NCBI RefSeq assembly: GCF_003003035.1
Contig: NZ_PVTS01000009.1
Location: forward strand, 124,001 to 188,000
DNA from: Marinilabilia salmonicolor
GTDB taxonomy: Bacteria > Bacteroidota > Bacteroidia > Bacteroidales > Marinilabiliaceae
Reading direction: 5' to 3'
Length of the DNA stretch: 64,000 bases
Shown here one piece after another: positions 61,401 to 64,000 of the stretch. Position 1 is the first letter of the stretch. Every line of letters begins with the position of its first letter. Made by a program: the position numbers and the translations under genes. A model generated the notes under the pieces. The model saw only the letters and a list, made by a program, of their open reading frames with translations. It was not told the origin of the DNA and did no database searches.

Positions 61401-61524
61401 GGTCGGGAAATACATCCACATCCATCTGGGTGGCTACATAGCTTCCGCCAATCAGTAAGATAAAGGCTGAAAACAGCACCAACAAACGGTTTTTTAGTGA
61501 AAAGTCAATTATTTTATTGAGCAT
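58432..61524 (-). CDS. CzcA/CusA-type heavy-metal RND pump
   Basis: A 1030-residue pump of the heavy-metal subfamily: MDVDVFPDLTAPSVVVLTEAHGMAAEEVE at the N-terminus and AIGSLVDDAIIDVDNVLKRL in TM4, with the acidic proton-relay residues. The start at 61524 (MLNKIIDF) is chosen because it begins right at TM1; a farther ATG at 61614 adds 30 residues without homology that overlap the adaptor gene. It exports Zn/Co/Cd- or Cu/Ag-type ions from periplasm or cytoplasm; which ion cannot be told. It lies 13 bp after the adaptor gene. Confidence 0.93.
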   Translation of the reverse strand: MLNKIIDFSLKNRLLVLFSAFILLIGGSYVATQMDVDVFPDLTAPSVVVLTEAHGMAAEEVERLVTFPIETSVNGATNVRRVRSSSATGISIIWVDFEWDTDIFKARQIVSEKLATVAERLPENAGNPTLAPQSSIIGEIMVLTVSSDSISPMELRTISDWQIRNRLLSIGGVSQVVVMGGDYKQYIVEADPEKMDYYDVSFSELFDASDHLNQNATGSFLNDFGNEYVIRGVIRTNNLEDIGNSVVKIKNGSPVSINDVADVKVGASPKIGAGYLNGKPAVVMTVLKQPNTNTLELTDRIDAAITSLQESLPAHVEIRKDVFRQADFIDRAINNVTRALLEGGLFVTIVLFLFLLNYRTTVISLIAIPLSLLVSVITLELLGLTINTMSLGGMAIAIGSLVDDAIIDVDNVLKRLKENARLPSNEQEAKLSVIFSASKEIRASILNATLIIIVAFIPLFFLSGMEGRMLKPLGISFIVSLFASLIVAITVTPVLCSYMLTGEKQLSKHETGSRWVRWLNNRYGKALERSLNYKKWMIGAAGGLFIGSMFVLFGLGRSFLPEFNEGMLTLSTVSQPGISLEESNKMNLMMEEEMLEMEEINTIVRRTGRAELDEHAQGVFSSEVDVPFTLNDRSKESFLEELRSRLGTIRGINITIGQPLSHRIDHMLSGTRANLAIKVFGTDLQKMFSLSKQIKSNISDVEGLVDVNVEQQVEIPQLQIKPRREMLKQYGIPVNEFAEFIDVAFAGEKVSEVYEGNMSFDLVLRYNDRYRQSIESIKNTLIDTHDGNKVPLKEVADIISASGPNTISREDVQRKVVVSANVAGRDLHSAVMDVQNIINESIDLPENYFIEYGGQFESEERASGMLFYTSLLAILIIFLLLYMEFRNLSVSAIILLNLPLALIGGVLSIWATSGMLSIPAIIGFITLFGIATRNGILLVSRYNHLQEEGEPLEKAIIHGSLDRLNPILMTALTAALALIPLALTGDRPGNEIQSPMAVVILGGLFSSTLLNAFIVPAVYYLIQKKKEVAK

Positions 61525-61537
61525 ACGAAACAATATT

Positions 61538-63064
61538 TTAATGAGTGTGACCATGAAGCGGTAACTCACCCGCCATAGATGCCAACTTGATTTGATAAGC
61601 CCCCCGGGTAACAATTCGCTCCCCAGGTTTTAAACCCTTTTTTATCTCTGCATGAATGCCATCGTAGTTGGCCAGCTCAATTTCACGCTTGACGAAGGAT
61701 TCCCCTCCGGTCTGAACAAAGACAAAATAATTTCCCTGTTCTTCGATGACGGCGGAAAGTGGAATCACCAGAGTCTCTTCTTTAGCACCCGTCTTGAGAA
61801 AAGCTTCCAAAAACATTCCCGGCATAAATTGTCCGTTGTTCCTCCCGGAAAAAGTGACCGGAATACGTGTATTTCCTTCATTAATAAAAGCATTCTTTGA
61901 TTCAATCTGCCCCTGAATCTCCTTCAATGTTACCGGATTTTCTTTTCCGGATACTGAAAAATGGGCATCAAATATTTTCGACACCTGCTGAAAATCAGAC
62001 TGATTAACATAGGTTTCTATTAGAATCCGGGACTCATTGACAAGGCTAAATAAGGGAGAGCCACTCTGTACAAAATTTCCATTGCCGACTTTCACTTCGC
62101 TGATATAGCCGTTAGAAGGTGCTGTTACCCTAATGCCATTTTGTGACACCAGGGAAGCCATTTGATGGAACTGAAGCGAATCCTGACGGTAACGGGCCCT
62201 GACCTCCAGGAAATCTTTTTGCGAAACGACCTGTTCATCAGCAAGAGGCATTAACCGATTATGGTCTGCCTTGCTCTTTTCAAACGCAATTTTGCTTTCC
62301 TGCAGTCTGCGCGATAAATTGTTTTCAATACCGGCACCGCTGATAACAGCCAGTAATTCCCCTTTTTTAACGGTTTCACCCAAAATTGTCATAAGGTTTA
62401 CAGTTCCTTCTGCCTGCGCATTTACCGTAGTTTCTGCCTGTGGCTGATTTTTAACTTTACCCGACGTCCTGATAACCGAATAGTGAGGCTGAGGAGTAAC
62501 TTCCTGCGTAGCAAATTGGGCTTTCCAGGCCTGCTCTTTCAGAAAAGTTACAGCTTCGCTGTCTCCCTCCGGTTGTATGGCATGTGCCGCCTCATCTTCA
62601 TTGGCATATACACGAACATCCGGTATTTCGAATGTGGCATTGCCAGATGGACTGTTCAATTCAAAAAGCATTTTGTAAGTACCGGATTCCTTGGGTTGTA
62701 TTGCCGGACGGAATATACCGGGAGAGGAAGGTGATTCCACACGGTTGCGTATCCCTTTTGTGTCTTTGATAATGCTTACCGTTACTATTCCTTCTGCTAC
62801 CGGCTTATAATTGCTGAGTTGGGTGAAATGCGCTGCAAATTCACTCCTCCCGCCTGCAACTAATGCAGGAAACTCCACAAACAACTCATAACCGTCAGCA
62901 AATAACGTATAACTGATGGTTACAGCTTCATGTGCGTGGTCATCATGTGCCTGTACCTGTTCGCCTGCAACATCATGGGAGTGCCCATCTGAGTTGGGGT
63001 TATCATTACATGAGGTAAAGAGTGCAAATAGAGAAATAATTGGAATATATTTTATTGTCTTCAT
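61538..63064 (-). CDS. CzcB-type metal efflux adaptor with His-rich N-terminus
   Basis: A 508-residue lipoprotein (FTSC, then NDNPNSDG). Close behind the anchor is a His-rich segment (HSHDVAGEQVQAHDDHAHEA), then an Ig-like domain (about 60-160) and the adaptor core with the lipoyl/barrel domains, TTVNAQAEGTVNLMTILGETVKKGELLAVISG and GIRVTAPSNGYISEVKVGNGNFVQ. The start at 63064 (MKTIKYIP) gives the lipoprotein signal; a farther ATG at 63100 would not. It hands metal to the pump. The His segment suggests binding of Zn, Co or Cu. Confidence 0.92.
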   Translation of the reverse strand: MKTIKYIPIISLFALFTSCNDNPNSDGHSHDVAGEQVQAHDDHAHEAVTISYTLFADGYELFVEFPALVAGGRSEFAAHFTQLSNYKPVAEGIVTVSIIKDTKGIRNRVESPSSPGIFRPAIQPKESGTYKMLFELNSPSGNATFEIPDVRVYANEDEAAHAIQPEGDSEAVTFLKEQAWKAQFATQEVTPQPHYSVIRTSGKVKNQPQAETTVNAQAEGTVNLMTILGETVKKGELLAVISGAGIENNLSRRLQESKIAFEKSKADHNRLMPLADEQVVSQKDFLEVRARYRQDSLQFHQMASLVSQNGIRVTAPSNGYISEVKVGNGNFVQSGSPLFSLVNESRILIETYVNQSDFQQVSKIFDAHFSVSGKENPVTLKEIQGQIESKNAFINEGNTRIPVTFSGRNNGQFMPGMFLEAFLKTGAKEETLVIPLSAVIEEQGNYFVFVQTGGESFVKREIELANYDGIHAEIKKGLKPGERIVTRGAYQIKLASMAGELPLHGHTH

Positions 63065-63118
63065 ATCTCGTAAACTAAAATTGAAAAGTTCCGGAGCCAT
63101 TGGCCCCGGAACAAATTT

Positions 63119-63361
63119 TTAATGTTCATGAACATGGTCATTATGTTCATGATCGTGATGCTCTTCAGTCCCGGAAGTATTTGTGCTGTCATCTACGACA
63201 AATTCTTCCTGAGTTACATGTTCCTGAGCATGGTCGTGCTCATGAGTTTCTGTGCCATGTTCATGGCCGTGATCATCTGATTTTTGTGATCCTGTTGCAC
63301 AAGAAGCAGCCATAAAAGCCATGTAAACAGAGAACACCAAAAGATACATGAATCGCTTCAT
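63119..63361 (-). CDS. Small His-rich exported lipoprotein
   Basis: An 80-residue protein: lipoprotein signal (AASC, Cys at about residue 20), then clusters of His/Asp/Glu (HGHEHGTETHEHDHAQEH and EEHHDHEHNDHVHEH) around a short neutral centre. It should bind divalent metals in the periplasm. The gene precedes the adaptor gene by 54 bp in the same operon. The start at 63361 is chosen because it gives the signal; an ATG at 63406 adds 15 residues that do not fit. Confidence 0.75.
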   Translation of the reverse strand: MKRFMYLLVFSVYMAFMAASCATGSQKSDDHGHEHGTETHEHDHAQEHVTQEEFVVDDSTNTSGTEEHHDHEHNDHVHEH

Positions 63362-63544
63362 AATTAATTGGTTTTTGCCCCATCGAAAACAGAGCCCGTT
63401 AAACATTGATATATTGAAAGATGCTCGTTAGCAGGCAGATGGCAGAGGCATAAGAATTTTGATGTCAGGAATTGTCAAATTCCATCTGTCAAAACTCTTT
63501 GTTACAAATTGCGAAGTTGCTGTCGTACCTGGTAAAAGAAAATA

Positions 63545-64000
63545 TCAGACAAAATAAGGAGGTGCCCGCAAGCCAATGGCTCCGGTAATAAATGAAGAAA
63601 AAAATGGAATGGAAAAATTCCAATACTTAAGTAATTTCTTAACCGGGGGATCGGGATTTAATGAAATAGTGCCAGGTAAAACAACAATCAGTGGATTGAA
63701 ATTTGTAAAAGCAGGATTACTGTTACTGACTCTGGCATAATCATCGGAGGCGGCAGAATGAAAATGAAGCGGGAAATTTTGATGATGCTCTTCGGGCTCC
63801 GGACTTTCATGACCATCATGTGAATGGGGTTTCTCATGGTCATGCCCCTCTTTTGCATGATGATGGTTTTCTGCGGAATGTTTGTAAAGTGTGGAAACAT
63901 CATACTCCCTGCTTTCATGATGATGGTGGGGAACCATTTCATGAGTGAGTACTATCAAGAAAGACAGCAATAAGAATATGGAAATGATTTTTTGCTTCAC
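63545..64000 (-). CDS. His-rich exported protein, start at the window edge
   Basis: At least 151 residues. The frame begins MKQKIISIFLLLSFLIVL if GTG at 63998-64000 is the start; otherwise the start is outside. A signal sequence is followed by His clusters (VPHHHHES, NHHHAKEGHDHEKPHSHDGH) and a C-terminal hydrophobic part (WNFSIPFFSSFITGAIGL). It is probably the first visible gene of the metal-efflux operon and a periplasmic metal-binding protein or sensor. Proteins of this kind often precede czc genes in the phylum; no biochemical function is known. Confidence 0.6.
   Translation of the reverse strand: MKQKIISIFLLLSFLIVLTHEMVPHHHHESREYDVSTLYKHSAENHHHAKEGHDHEKPHSHDGHESPEPEEHHQNFPLHFHSAASDDYARVSNSNPAFTNFNPLIVVLPGTISLNPDPPVKKLLKYWNFSIPFFSSFITGAIGLRAPPYFV

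Overview
The window looks like the chromosome of a member of Bacteroidota, most likely an environmental polysaccharide degrader of the Bacteroidales/Marinilabiliales type. The evidence is a SusC/SusD pair, lipoproteins with acidic residues right after the lipid-anchored cysteine, a DUF5686 carboxypeptidase-regulatory-like protein, a LytS/LytTR-regulated RND pump, GH108/holin genes and almost no Shine-Dalgarno signals. The genus is an inference; there is no rRNA or marker gene in the window.

Layout. (1) 1-21.9 kb, + strand: a polysaccharide utilization locus. It holds a GH30 cut by the window edge, a SusE/F-like surface lipoprotein, SusC, SusD, GH2, a second GH30, a LacZ-type GH2, GH97, GH51 and a tandem GH43-GH43 protein. 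The set fits a beta-1,6-galactan or type II arabinogalactan carrying arabinose: GH30 endo-cleavage, GH51/GH43 removal of arabinose, GH2 removal of beta-galactose, GH97 removal of an alpha-linked cap. (2) 22.2-24.3 kb, - strand: a WaaP-like kinase and a two-domain VOC protein. (3) 24.5-34.8 kb, - strand: a compact nine-gene operon that appears to make and export a lipid. In transcription order it encodes an MMPL transporter, a LolA-like carrier, TauE/SafE, CdsA, a dolichol/phytol-kinase-like protein, an acyl-reductase-like SDR, a CDP-alcohol phosphotransferase, DUF5686 and a classical SDR. (4) 35.0-42.4 kb, - strand: an RND efflux operon (adaptor, pump, TolC) ending in its own LytS/LytTR pair.

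(5) 42.4-57.2 kb: an accessory region. It has a small phage-like module (conserved unknown protein, small membrane protein, holin, GH108 muramidase), an AlbA_2 regulator, 2.8 kb of repeat-rich DNA without genes, and a type I restriction-modification operon. In that operon a REP-associated tyrosine transposase (RAYT) gene sits between hsdS and hsdR. hsdS carries four 12-bp repeats encoding ELTA, and the RAYT gene carries REP hairpin DNA inside its reading frame. (6) 57.2-64 kb, - strand: a CzcCBA-type heavy-metal efflux operon led by two histidine-rich exported proteins.

Interspersed small repeats are a main theme. A 125-bp MITE-like family has four members, three of them directly in front of PUL genes. 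There is a second MITE-like family, a hairpin family with a GGAA-type loop (four members), the RAYT/REP family, and two tandem units of about 325 bp whose hairpins show compensatory changes. No CRISPR array, rRNA or intact tRNA was seen.
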